Source of the DNA: Nostoc sp. NIES-4103
GTDB lineage: Bacteria; Cyanobacteriota; Cyanobacteriia; Cyanobacteriales; Nostocaceae
DNA length: 64,000 nucleotides
Direction: 5' to 3'
NCBI RefSeq assembly: GCF_002368335.1
Contig: NZ_AP018288.1
Coordinates: 6,265,014 to 6,329,013, forward strand
In this document: piece after piece, positions 35,087 through 43,861 of the stretch
Layout: the number at the start of each line of letters is the position of its first letter
How positions within the stretch are numbered: position 1 is the stretch's first letter
Translations under genes and position numbers: made by a program
Notes under the pieces: generated by a model
Databases searched by the model: none
The model's input: the letters and a program-made list of their open reading frames with translations, nothing else
What the model was told of the DNA's origin: nothing

Positions 35087-35620
35087 CTATGCCCCATTCC
35101 CATCTAAAATTGTTCCTTCTATATTCGCTCCTTCTAAATTTGCCCCGTTCAAATTAGCTTTGTTTAAATCTGCATCGGTGAGATTTGCTTGAGTTAGGTC
35201 AGCTACAGTTAAGTCTGCGCCACTCAAATCAGCTTTATCTAGATTCGCTGCGTTTAATTTGGCCTCATGTAATTCTGCCTCGTTCAAATGAGCTTCAATC
35301 AAGTTGGCGACAGTCAAATCAGCTTGACTCAAATTAGCTCCGTCTAAAACTGCACCGTCTAAAATAGCTCCATCTAAGATGGCTCCAGCTAAATTGCTCC
35401 CAGTGAGGTTGGCATCGCTTAAATTAGCACCGTTCAAGTCTGCCCCAACTAGGCTAGTTTGCGCTAAATTAGCATGACTAAGATTAGCACCATCTAAAAT
35501 AGCTCTATCCAAAATTGCACCACTGAGGTTGGCTTCCCTCAAGTTGGCTTCGCTGAGGTTGACAGCAGTAAAGTCTCTTACGCCTGCGGCATAGTTTTTT
35601 AGGAGTTCATCTGCTTTCAT
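35087..35620 (-). CDS. Pentapeptide repeat protein
   Basis: A 177-aa protein made almost completely of A(D/N)LXX pentapeptide repeats from about residue 17 (NLSEANLREANLSGAILDRA). Such proteins fold as a right-handed quadrilateral beta helix. Starts MKADELLKNYAAGVRDFTAV, a typical cyanobacterial cap. Cyanobacteria encode many; functions are mostly unknown, though some bind DNA gyrase. Nothing here indicates a gyrase role. Confidence 0.92.
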   Translation of the reverse strand: MKADELLKNYAAGVRDFTAVNLSEANLREANLSGAILDRAILDGANLSHANLAQTSLVGADLNGANLSDANLTGSNLAGAILDGAILDGAVLDGANLSQADLTVANLIEAHLNEAELHEAKLNAANLDKADLSGADLTVADLTQANLTDADLNKANLNGANLEGANIEGTILDGNGA

Positions 35621-35980
35621 ATCGTCGCTATGTTAAGGAACGTTGATTTGAGGTCAGGAGTTAGGCAAACAATAGCTAAACACTAATTTTTATGTAGCGG
35701 CAATTCATTAACTACCGAACAGACTGTGTAGTTTTGCGTAACTACTTATGAAGGTAATTCCAGCTAGACAAACAGATAGAAAATCCTCAGCACGCGCAAC
35801 CGAGGATGATTGTTGGCAACAAACACTTCATTTACAATAGCTAATCTCAAATTATTGGGCGACTACCTGGAGTTATGAGTTGATTTCATACCTAAGAAAG
35901 ATATTTAGGGATTTGAAGAATCGAAATATTGGTGTGGGGCGATCGCTATACTCAATTGTGGTGTTCGTCTAGCACAGATT
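35621..35980. other. Intergenic, promoters of divergent genes
   Basis: No ORF, RNA or repeat of note, apart from one HIP1 site (GGCGATCGC) near 35939. Confidence 0.4.
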
Positions 35981-36871
35981 ATGGCAAAACTAATTAAGAT
36001 TCTATTGCAAACTACGATTCCGACTACAGAGGATGATTGGAGTATTGGGCGTTTCTCTTTGTTACAAGATTATCTTGCATCGATTAAAGACGAAGGGGGA
36101 AATCCTTTATTTGCAGTTACAGCACGTGATTATGAATCAGATGCAGAAGGTAATGATTCAGTTTTAAGCAACCTTGACAAGTCAGAGTTTGATGAACTTT
36201 GGTTGTTTGCTTTAGAAGTCGATAAAGGTTTAACCCAAAAAGATATCGCTGGAATAAATGCTTTTCGGCAACGTGGCGGCGGTATTTTGACAACACGCGA
36301 TCATCAAGATATGGGCTGTTCAATGTGCGGTTTAATTGATATTGGTGATGTCCATTACTTCAATACCAAAAATCCCGATCCTGATGAATCTCGCTGGAAT
36401 CGAGATGACCCTTATACAACTTATATCTCTTGGCCTAACTATCATTCTGGGGCGAATGGTGACTATCAAAAAATTACTATTGTTGAACCTGTTCACGAAC
36501 TGTTAAAAAATCCCAATACACCTTCAGGAGTTATCGAGTTTTTCCCTTCTCATCCCCACGAAGGAGGGATTGGAGCGCCTTTAAGTAATCCCAATGTGCG
36601 GGTAATTGCTTTGGGGAAAAGTTTAGTTACAGGTCGTAATTTCAATCTTGTAGTTGCCATAGAACATCACAAAGATGCACAAGGTAATACTTTAGGACGT
36701 GCAGTGGCTAACTCTAGTTTTCATCATTTAGTAGATTATAACTGGGATGTTGAAAAAGGCTGTCCCAGTTTTGTTGATGAAGCACCAGGAGACGGAATGA
36801 GAAAAGAACCACAGGCTTTAGAAGATATCAAAACTTATGTGCGAAATGTCGCTTTGTGGTTAGCAAATTAG
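35981..36871 (+). CDS. Hypothetical protein, possible ThuA/class-I GATase-like fold
   Basis: A 296-aa soluble protein. An N-terminal strand (KLIKILLQTTIP) is followed by DELWLFALEVDKGLTQKDIAGI, then FRQRGGGILTTRDHQDMGCSMCG, a layout similar to ThuA/GATase1-like proteins where an acidic-turn, a Gly-Gly loop and a conserved region line a pocket. The His/Asp-rich central part (GDVHYFNTKNPDPDESRWNRDDP and WPNYHSGANG) and HHLVDYNWDVEKG look like metal or substrate ligands. No known function. Alternative reading: an unrelated alpha/beta hypothetical protein. Divergent from the pentapeptide gene, single. Confidence 0.6.
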   Translation: MAKLIKILLQTTIPTTEDDWSIGRFSLLQDYLASIKDEGGNPLFAVTARDYESDAEGNDSVLSNLDKSEFDELWLFALEVDKGLTQKDIAGINAFRQRGGGILTTRDHQDMGCSMCGLIDIGDVHYFNTKNPDPDESRWNRDDPYTTYISWPNYHSGANGDYQKITIVEPVHELLKNPNTPSGVIEFFPSHPHEGGIGAPLSNPNVRVIALGKSLVTGRNFNLVVAIEHHKDAQGNTLGRAVANSSFHHLVDYNWDVEKGCPSFVDEAPGDGMRKEPQALEDIKTYVRNVALWLAN

Positions 36872-36938
36872 ACTTTTGAATTGAAAAAGCAGCATTGGTA
36901 GTGGCGTGTCTAGACTAAAGTTGTGCATTAGTTTTTCT

Positions 36939-36996
36939 CTTGTGGGATGGGCGTCTCGCCCGTCCTAACTGGCGGACAAGATGTCCGCCCCACAAG
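36939..36996. repeat. CTTGTGGGATGGGCGTCTCGCCC palindromic repeat
   Basis: Begins CTTGTGGGATGGGCGTCTCG, ends CCGCCCCACAAG, with GGCGGACAAGATGTCCGCC hairpin. The same type lies at 55514-55575 and 62915-62979, a dispersed repeat. Confidence 0.8.
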
Positions 36997-37026
36997 ACAA
37001 TTGCACTATTTTAGCCTTGTCACGCC

Positions 37027-37108
37027 AGTAGGGTGCGTTATGGACGCAAGTCCTAACGCACCTAAAATCATTGATGGTGCGTTGCGCTTTGCGACAACAC
37101 ACCCTACT
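37027..37108. repeat. AGTAGGGTGCGTTA palindromic repeat
   Basis: AGTAGGGTGCGTTA at the left and ACACACCCTACT at the right, with an internal GGACGCAAGTCC and GTTGCGCTTTGCGACAAC. It occurs between convergent genes. A shorter relative is at 38529-38560 and half of one at 24540. Confidence 0.8.
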
Positions 37109-37157
37109 CAGGCTAGATTTTTGACACCAATGCCCAGCTAGCTGTGATAATCTCCCA

Positions 37158-38216
37158 TCATCTCCTTCTTGCTGCTTTTAACGCATTAATAGAAAGACCT
37201 ACAGTTTCTCTCTCATTGTTATAAAAGCCTTTTTGAGGGTTTTGCAAAATTTGCAAAGCAACTTCCATCTCTGGTATTGCATTTACATCAGATTGGGTTA
37301 AAACATTAGCCCTCGCTTTTTCTTGAAGATTCCCTGCTATGGTCGCCACAGTTCTAGCAGATAGGTTACGTACTGACCAATCAGGATCTTGAAGACCTTG
37401 GATTAAATAGGGCATGGCAACTTTAGTATCAGTACCAATACTACCAATTGTTTGAATAGCAAGCCCACGCACCGATGGTTCTGGGTATTGCAGTGCTTTA
37501 GCAATATTCGGAGCAACATTAGCAGCTGCTCTACTAATTGTATTTAACGTTTGAGCAGTGGTGATACGGGTGGGTTCGTCGGTGTTATTGAGGTTTGTAA
37601 TTAGACGAGATACAGTTAGGTAAGATTTAGCATTTAATTTCACCAAAGCCACACTAGCATTGATGCGTACTGAAAAATCTGGGTCTTGAAGAGCATTAAT
37701 TAAGTAAGGGGCAAACCTAGCAGCTTCAACTGATATATTTCCAGTACCATCGCTATTATCTTCGCCTGCAATGCTACCAATGGCTCTAGCTGCACTACTA
37801 CGTACAAATATATATGGATCATTGAGATTTTCAACTAAATTAGGTAATGTGTCTTTAATTGCTCCACCACCTTTTTGAGATAAAGCTAACGCCGCACCAC
37901 TACGCACTCGCCAATCAGGATCTTTCAAAGCTTGATTGAGTTTAGCTAATGCTTCTCTAATAAATACTTCGTCTCTGAGATTTCCTAATGTTGTAACTGT
38001 GTTAAGCCGTTCTAATAAATCATCATTTTTAAAGTTTTGTATTAACTGATCAACGTTCAATTGGTTTGTAGTTTGTGCCCAGCCTGTACTAGCCACAGCT
38101 AAAGGTGATACAACACCTAACATGGTGATAGCGATCCGAGATGCTAATAACCAATAGGGAATTCTATTCCAGAAATTTAACTTAATATTCTTTGCCACAA
38201 ACTTTACCTTATACAC
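37158..38216 (-). CDS. HEAT-repeat protein with N-terminal signal/anchor
   Basis: A 352-aa protein. A hydrophobic segment (about 22-47, WLLASRIAITMLGVVSPLAVAS) ends at a likely signal-peptidase site ASTGWAQT, so it is probably exported or anchored. From about 60 to 350 it consists of HEAT/PBS-lyase-type repeats (PDWRVRSGAALALSQ, PYIFVRSSAARAIGS, PDFSVRINASVALVK, PEPSVRGLAIQTIGS, PDWSVRNLSARTVAT). Cyanobacterial HEAT proteins without cytoplasmic location are unusual. Function unknown; probably protein binding. The GTG start at 38216 is the longest; a later GTG is possible. Confidence 0.75.
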   Translation of the reverse strand: MYKVKFVAKNIKLNFWNRIPYWLLASRIAITMLGVVSPLAVASTGWAQTTNQLNVDQLIQNFKNDDLLERLNTVTTLGNLRDEVFIREALAKLNQALKDPDWRVRSGAALALSQKGGGAIKDTLPNLVENLNDPYIFVRSSAARAIGSIAGEDNSDGTGNISVEAARFAPYLINALQDPDFSVRINASVALVKLNAKSYLTVSRLITNLNNTDEPTRITTAQTLNTISRAAANVAPNIAKALQYPEPSVRGLAIQTIGSIGTDTKVAMPYLIQGLQDPDWSVRNLSARTVATIAGNLQEKARANVLTQSDVNAIPEMEVALQILQNPQKGFYNNERETVGLSINALKAARRR

Positions 38217-38744
38217 TACTGCTAATTTTATATTTTGTGGTGCATTATACCATTAATGCTAATTATTGACAAATTTAAGAAAGTCATCTTTTTTGATGTG
38301 ATAAAAGTGTAAAGTACAATTTCATCAAAGTTCTTATTACTCAGATATTTTGCGAGTTTCCGGCATTGTTGTCAGTGGTATTGTATTATGCCGTGGCTAT
38401 TGCACTTTAATTATTAGTATTGCGGCGCTTGGCGATAAAGCACCCTACATTTAAAATTTTCAGCTTAACATAATTAGCACTACCTTACTTATTGTTTATA
38501 TATGATTTATAAAGTAAACCGGAAATTGTAGGGTGCGTTAAGTGTTGCTATAACGCACTGGGAAAGATGGTGTCCTGCGGCTAATCCTCACTCTCTGAAA
38601 CTCGGCAATTCTTGCATAGCTGTAACACAACGGCAATAAAGCGAAAACTTCAGAGCGGCAAAAGCCGCTCTGAAGTTCAGTGGTGAGGAACATCCACAGC
38701 GCTTTTTGCCTTCCCTACTTCATATTGACTTTATAAATAGGCTC
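38217..38744. other. Intergenic with GTGCGTTA repeat
   Basis: The GTAGGGTGCGTTAAGTGTTG / AACGCAC hairpin at about 38529-38562, and AGAGCGGCAAAAGCCGCTCT (38652-38671), a 20-bp hairpin, are the only structured parts. Confidence 0.5.
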
Positions 38745-39653
38745 TTAGCATTTTCCTTGATGAAAATTTTTGTTATCTATTGGATAAAATGTCTCTGCAA
38801 TATCTATTAGTTCTTTCGCGGTATTGTGGCGGTTAATCATTAAGCGAGGAATTTGATAATGGTTTTTAAAACAACCATAATTTAATATTCCATTATTATA
38901 CAAATAACTAGATAAATAATATTTAGATACAAAATCCTCTACCTCTTGATTATAAGCTCCATAGGGGTAAGCAAAGTGAGATGCTACTTGTTGATCTGGG
39001 TCTAAATCTTGTGTACATATCCTTAAATCAGTCCTAGCTTGTACTAGTTCTTTAACTAACTCCCGACGGTTAAGTTTAGTTAAATCTTTATGATTTAATC
39101 CATGAGATTGAATGTCATAAAATCCTTTTTTCAAGCCTTCTCTCAATTCTTTACAACTTAAGTTAGTAGAATTCAAACTTCCTGGTCTAGATAAATTACC
39201 TGGATTTATAAATAAAACAACTTTTACTTTCTTACCATATTTTTTTTCGAGCTTATGTAAAATTGGTAGTAAATTTGTATGTACTGTCTTATATCCATCA
39301 TCAAAAGAAATCATGATAGGCTTTTGTTTATATTGCTCAGCAGAAATTTTCTTTGATTTAGTTAAGAAAAAGTCATATAAATCTTGAGTGGTTAAAAACC
39401 AATAATTATTAATAATTAATTTTTCTAAAAAAACTTCTACTTCTTCTTTAGGATAATGCATTTCACCTGAATAGAAAGCAGAAGCATTATTTTTAATATT
39501 AATAATGCCATGAAAGCCAAAAATAGGAATTACAGGGGCACTGTATTGGAAATTGATAATAGAAAAAAATATGACAAATCCCAAGATTAAGCTCAAAGAA
39601 AAATTTTTAGGCTTCGCAGAGCTAGCGAAGTTGTGATCATGGCTGTCAGTCAT
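38745..39653 (-). CDS. Polysaccharide deacetylase (NodB/CE4 family)
   Basis: A 302-aa deacetylase with one N-terminal membrane helix (about 16-38) and a NodB domain. Metal/catalytic motifs are MISFDDGYKTVH (Asp-Asp) and SHGLNHKDLTKL (HxxxH), then FAYPYGAYNQE. It probably removes acetyl groups from a polysaccharide outside the plasma membrane. The ATG at 39653 (MTDSHDHNF) is preferred; a TTG at 39731 would add 26 residues but has no support. Single gene, low GC like its surroundings. Confidence 0.85.
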   Translation of the reverse strand: MTDSHDHNFASSAKPKNFSLSLILGFVIFFSIINFQYSAPVIPIFGFHGIINIKNNASAFYSGEMHYPKEEVEVFLEKLIINNYWFLTTQDLYDFFLTKSKKISAEQYKQKPIMISFDDGYKTVHTNLLPILHKLEKKYGKKVKVVLFINPGNLSRPGSLNSTNLSCKELREGLKKGFYDIQSHGLNHKDLTKLNRRELVKELVQARTDLRICTQDLDPDQQVASHFAYPYGAYNQEVEDFVSKYYLSSYLYNNGILNYGCFKNHYQIPRLMINRHNTAKELIDIAETFYPIDNKNFHQGKC

Positions 39654-40267
39654 ATTGGTAATGATGCATCCCTTAAGAATTTGCCAGTATCCTGGTATAA
39701 GTCGCACTGGTAATTTCCACAGATACCACAACTTGAAAGTATTGAGTAGGGAATTGGGAATTGGGAATGGGAAATGAGTTACTCCTTTCCCACCTGAAGA
39801 TTACCGTGTAGAGAGCAGGGGAGCGGGGGAGCTTTCAAAGCAGAAGAGAAAAATTTGGATCGGTAATCTTACAGCGAAAAAAGAGTAGGAATTTTACTTG
39901 TGGTATGGTTGGCTGTGATGTTTTCTATTACTAGTAATTTATTGAAGTCAGTACGCTGATGTGTATAAGTTAAACATTTTGTATAAAAAAGTACTTATGT
40001 TAAAATATATGAAATGGCATATAGGCGTATATGCACAATGGTAAAACAGTACTCTGAGTAGGGTTTCTCTGCCTGGGGACTGCGATCGCAACAGTGAAGC
40101 GCCAGTCTTCTTGCAAAGGTCATGATCGCATGACTGATGCTTAGACATGGACTTCAGAATGTGCCTTAACCGCGTTAAGCTGGATGAAAGTAGCAAAATA
40201 TTACGTTCTTTATATGAAAATTGCTGTTACTGTTAATTTTTAATTTTCCCTGCTTGAGTAACCTGGA
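39654..40267. other. Structured leader region of terC
   Basis: About 610 bp without a credible gene. From 40045 to 40190 several hairpins lie in a row: GACTG...CAGTC, GTCATGATCGCATGAC (perfect) and CTTAACCGCGTTAAG (perfect). GAGTAG in the first part and position upstream of a TerC/YkoY-type gene recall the manganese yybP-ykoY leader, but I could not match the whole consensus. Treat as a candidate RNA element only. Confidence 0.35.
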
Positions 40268-40990
40268 ATGCTAGACCAAATTTTTGATTATTTGCACTTT
40301 CATATCAGCGTTGAAGCACCGATAGTCCTACTGATTTTAGTGTTTTTAGAGGCGGTGTTATCTGCTGACAATGCGATCGCCCTGGCTGCGATCGCCCAAG
40401 GATTGGAAGACAAAGAACTTGAGCGTCGCGCCCTTAACTTTGGTTTAGTTGTTGCTTATGTGCTGCGAATCACTCTGATTTTAACTGCCACTTGGGTGCA
40501 GCAATTGTGGCAATTTGAACTCTTAGGTGCTGCTTACTTGCTGTGGCTGGTATTCCAACACTTTACCTCTGAAGAAACTGAAGACGATCATCATCACGGG
40601 CCACGTTTTAACTCTTTGTTGCAAGCTATACCTGTGATTGCCTTTACAGATTTGGCATTTTCCTTGGATAGTGTGACAACCGCGATCGCCGTTTCTCAAG
40701 AAAGATGGTTGGTACTGACAGGCGCAACAATTGGGATTATTACCCTGCGATTCATGGCAGGATTGTTTATCCGTTGGTTAGATGAATTTGAAAATCTAGA
40801 GGATGCAGGCTACATCACTGTGGCGTTCGTGGGTTTGCGTCTATTGCTGAAAGTGGTAAACGACAACTTAGTCCCACCAGAATGGGTGATGATTACTGCG
40901 ATCGCTATCATCTTCACTTGGGGATTTTCCAAGCGTAATCTCACAGAAACCCCCCAAGTAGAAGTGGAAAAAAGCGAAGTGCCGAAGTAA
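40268..40990 (+). CDS. TerC family membrane protein
   Basis: A 240-aa integral membrane protein with seven or so helices, related to TerC/YkoY/Alx. It has the two family motifs in repeat, LEAVLSADNAIALAAIAQ (residues 28-45) and TDLAFSLDSVTTAIAVS (about 128-145), each with conserved acidic residues proposed to bind Mn. A His/acidic loop EETEDDHHHGPRF follows the fourth helix. Related proteins export manganese or insert into thylakoids (plant TERC). Substrate is not shown. Confidence 0.88.
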   Translation: MLDQIFDYLHFHISVEAPIVLLILVFLEAVLSADNAIALAAIAQGLEDKELERRALNFGLVVAYVLRITLILTATWVQQLWQFELLGAAYLLWLVFQHFTSEETEDDHHHGPRFNSLLQAIPVIAFTDLAFSLDSVTTAIAVSQERWLVLTGATIGIITLRFMAGLFIRWLDEFENLEDAGYITVAFVGLRLLLKVVNDNLVPPEWVMITAIAIIFTWGFSKRNLTETPQVEVEKSEVPK

Positions 40991-41074
40991 GTTAACAGTT
41001 AAGAGTGAAGAGTTAAAAGTTATGAATTCTTAACTTCTAACTCCTAACTCCTAACTCCTAACTCCTAACTTCCA
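40991..41074. repeat. AGTTAAGAG / CTCCTAACT inverted tandem repeats
   Basis: GTTAACAGTTAAGAGTGAAG paired with CTAACTCCTAACTCCTAACT lies between the convergent terC and ndk genes and can form a long hairpin, so it may end transcription from both sides. Confidence 0.75.
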
Positions 41075-41524
41075 TCATTCGTGCAACCAAGGTGTTAAGT
41101 GCGGTTGCCAATTTACTAGTTCTTCTTCCTTAAACCATAGCCCTATTTCGTATTGTGCGGTTTCTGGAGCATCAGAACCATGAATAATGTTGCGACCAAT
41201 ATTAATGCCTAAATCGCCCCGGATAGTCCCTGGTTCTGCTGTTAAGGGATTGGTTGCACCAATGAGTTTTCTGGCAGAAGCAATGACGCCATCACCTTCC
41301 CAAACCATCGCTACCACTGGCCCAGATGTAATAAAATCGACTAAGCTGCCAAAAAATGGCCGCTCCTTGTGAACAGCATAATGTTGTTCAGCTAATTCCC
41401 GGCTGGCTTTGAGGAATTTTAAACCAACCAAGGTAAAGCCTTTAGTTTCAAAGCGGCTGATAATTTCACCAACCAGTCCACGCTGTACGCCATCAGGCTT
41501 AATTGCTAAAAATGTGCGTTCCAA
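41075..41524 (-). CDS. ndk: Nucleoside diphosphate kinase
   Basis: Cytosolic enzyme (149 aa) that transfers the gamma phosphate of ATP to nucleoside diphosphates. The N-terminus MERTFLAIKPDGVQRGLVGEI is typical, and the active-site histidine lies in RNIIHGSDAPETAQYE (about residue 116). Length and motif are classical. No operon partner; convergent to terC. Confidence 0.97.
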   Translation of the reverse strand: MERTFLAIKPDGVQRGLVGEIISRFETKGFTLVGLKFLKASRELAEQHYAVHKERPFFGSLVDFITSGPVVAMVWEGDGVIASARKLIGATNPLTAEPGTIRGDLGINIGRNIIHGSDAPETAQYEIGLWFKEEELVNWQPHLTPWLHE

Positions 41525-41775
41525 AGCTATCTCCCAAAACTTAATAAAGTTTTTATTTTGTCAATAGTCAAAAGTCTACAGTCCACAGTCCAAAGTCCAA
41601 AGTCTACAGGCGAGGATTTTTTAACTATTGACCATTGACCAATGACCATTGACTACTGACCATTGACTACTGACCAATCAGAGTTTATCTCAGAAATTAT
41701 CTCTGGTTGCATATCCGTTACAAGATGAATGCGTTAAATTGTTTATTCGTGGGTGAAACACACAGGTGATTAGAA

Positions 41776-43794
41776 ATGGATCTTGAGGCAACTGCTACAG
41801 CTGATGGGGTGGTCAAACTACCGTCCAATGGACATAAATTAGAAGTGAAAAATCATAAGCAGAAAAAGCTGTTACCGCCTAGTACTATCACAGGAGAATC
41901 ACCTCGCTCCTGGAAAATTGAAGATAGTGAAGCCCTGTACCGGATTGAAGGTTGGGGACAACCTTATTTTTCGATTAATGCTGCTGGTCATATCACTGTT
42001 TCTCCCAAAGGCGATCGCGGCGGTTCTCTAGATTTATTTGAACTAGTCAACGCCCTGAAGCAGCGCAATTTGGGACTCCCGATGTTAATTCGTTTTTCCG
42101 ATATTTTGGAAGACCGAATTGAACGTTTGAATGCTTGTTTCGCCAAAGCGATCGCCCGTTATAACTACCCTGGCGTTTATCGTGGGGTGTTTCCTGTCAA
42201 GTGCAACCAGCAGCGGCATTTGATTGAAGATTTAGTCAAGTTTGGTAAACCGCATCAATTTGGCTTAGAAGCCGGTTCTAAGCCGGAATTAATGATTGCT
42301 CTGGCTATATTGGATACACCAGGTGCATTGCTCATTTGCAACGGCTACAAAGACCAAGAATACATCGAAACGGCAATGTTAGCCCAAAGATTAGGGCAAA
42401 CGCCAATTATCGTCTTAGAACAGATTGAAGAAGTCGATTTGGTAATTGCTGCTAACCGCCAGTTAGGTATTAAGCCTCTTTTGGGAGTGCGGGCAAAATT
42501 AAGCACCCAAGGTATGGGACGCTGGGGAACTTCCAGCGGCGATCGCGCTAAATTTGGTTTGACAATGCCTGAAGTCATCGAGGCTGTTGACAAGTTACGC
42601 GAAGCTGATTTGCTCGATTCTTTACAGTTGATGCACTTTCACATTGGCTCACAAATTTCTGCCATCAATGTGATTAAAGATGCCATCCAAGAAGCCAGCC
42701 GCATCTACGTGGAGTTGGCAATGCTGGGGGCAGATATGAAATACCTCGATGTTGGCGGGGGCTTGGGTGTAGATTACGATGGCTCGCAAACTAATTTCTA
42801 CGCCTCGAAAAACTACAACATGCAAAACTATGCTAACGACATCGTGGCAGAGTTAAAAGATACCTGTGCAGAACGGCAGATACCCGTACCAACACTGATT
42901 AGCGAAAGTGGACGAGCGATCGCTTCTCATCAATCAGTGCTGATTTTTGACGTTCTCAGTACTAGCGATGTGCCACTCGATCCACCGGAACCTCCTCAAG
43001 AGGGAGAATCCCCAATTATCAATTATCTGTGGGAAACTTACCAATCCATCAACAAAGAAAATTATCAAGAGTTTTACCATGACGCTGCTCAATTCAAAGA
43101 AGAAGCCATCAGCCGCTTCAACTTGGGAATTTTGCGCCTGAGAGAACGAGCCAAAGCAGAACGCCTCTACTGGGCTTGTTGCCAAAAAATTCTTAACATT
43201 ACTAGGCAGCAGGAATACGTACCTGATGAATTGGAAGACCTAGAAAAAATCATGGCTTCCATCTATTATGTTAATATGTCCGTGTTCCAATCGGCACCAG
43301 ATTGTTGGGCGATCGACCAACTATTCCCAATTATGCCCATCCACCGCCTAGATGAAGAACCCATACGGCGAGGCATTTTAGCAGACCTGACTTGTGACAG
43401 TGATGGCAAAATTGATCGCTTTATTGACCTGCGCGATGTCAAATCGGTTTTAGAACTACATTCATTCAAACCAGGAGAACCCTACTATCTGGGGATGTTC
43501 TTGAATGGAGCTTACCAAGAAATCATGGGTAATTTGCACAACTTATTTGGCGATACCAACGCCGTTCACATCCAGTTAACCCCCAAAGGCTACCAAATTG
43601 AACATGTAGTCAAAGGTGATACCATGAGTGAAGTAGTAAGTTACGTGCAATACGACTCTGAAGATATGGTAGAAAATATTCGCCAGCGTTGTGAGCAAGC
43701 CCTAGAAGAAAAGCGCATCACTCTAGCAGAGTCACAACGGCTGCTGCAAACCTACGAACAAAGTCTCAGAAGATACACATATCTTAATAGTTAG
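41776..43794 (+). CDS. speA: Biosynthetic arginine decarboxylase
   Basis: PLP-dependent enzyme converting arginine to agmatine, the first step towards polyamines (672 aa). The PLP lysine is in YRGVFPVKCNQQRHL (about residue 145); other family features are FGLEAGSKPEL, HFHIGSQISAI, YLDVGGGLGVDYDG and the C-terminal CDSDGKIDRF block. Length is usual for SpeA. A potA-potD-potB importer lies about 37 kb upstream, a possible functional partner. The gene has its own promoter region; no operon partner. AGTTAGG repeats follow the stop codon. Confidence 0.95.
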   Translation: MDLEATATADGVVKLPSNGHKLEVKNHKQKKLLPPSTITGESPRSWKIEDSEALYRIEGWGQPYFSINAAGHITVSPKGDRGGSLDLFELVNALKQRNLGLPMLIRFSDILEDRIERLNACFAKAIARYNYPGVYRGVFPVKCNQQRHLIEDLVKFGKPHQFGLEAGSKPELMIALAILDTPGALLICNGYKDQEYIETAMLAQRLGQTPIIVLEQIEEVDLVIAANRQLGIKPLLGVRAKLSTQGMGRWGTSSGDRAKFGLTMPEVIEAVDKLREADLLDSLQLMHFHIGSQISAINVIKDAIQEASRIYVELAMLGADMKYLDVGGGLGVDYDGSQTNFYASKNYNMQNYANDIVAELKDTCAERQIPVPTLISESGRAIASHQSVLIFDVLSTSDVPLDPPEPPQEGESPIINYLWETYQSINKENYQEFYHDAAQFKEEAISRFNLGILRLRERAKAERLYWACCQKILNITRQQEYVPDELEDLEKIMASIYYVNMSVFQSAPDCWAIDQLFPIMPIHRLDEEPIRRGILADLTCDSDGKIDRFIDLRDVKSVLELHSFKPGEPYYLGMFLNGAYQEIMGNLHNLFGDTNAVHIQLTPKGYQIEHVVKGDTMSEVVSYVQYDSEDMVENIRQRCEQALEEKRITLAESQRLLQTYEQSLRRYTYLNS

Positions 43795-43861
43795 GAGTTA
43801 GGAGTTAGGAGTTAGGAGTTATGAATTTAAACTCTTAACTCCTCACTCTGAACTCCTAACT
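43795..43861. repeat. GTTAGGA / TCCTAAC inverted tandem repeats
   Basis: Four GTTAGGA units followed by AACTCCTCACTCTGAACTCC can pair. They sit between convergent speA and the nucleotidyltransferase gene, as seen also at 40991. Confidence 0.75.

Noticed and set aside
39948..40196. 82-aa minus-strand ORF upstream of terC
   Set aside because: It overlaps the hairpin-rich terC leader, with no family resemblance.
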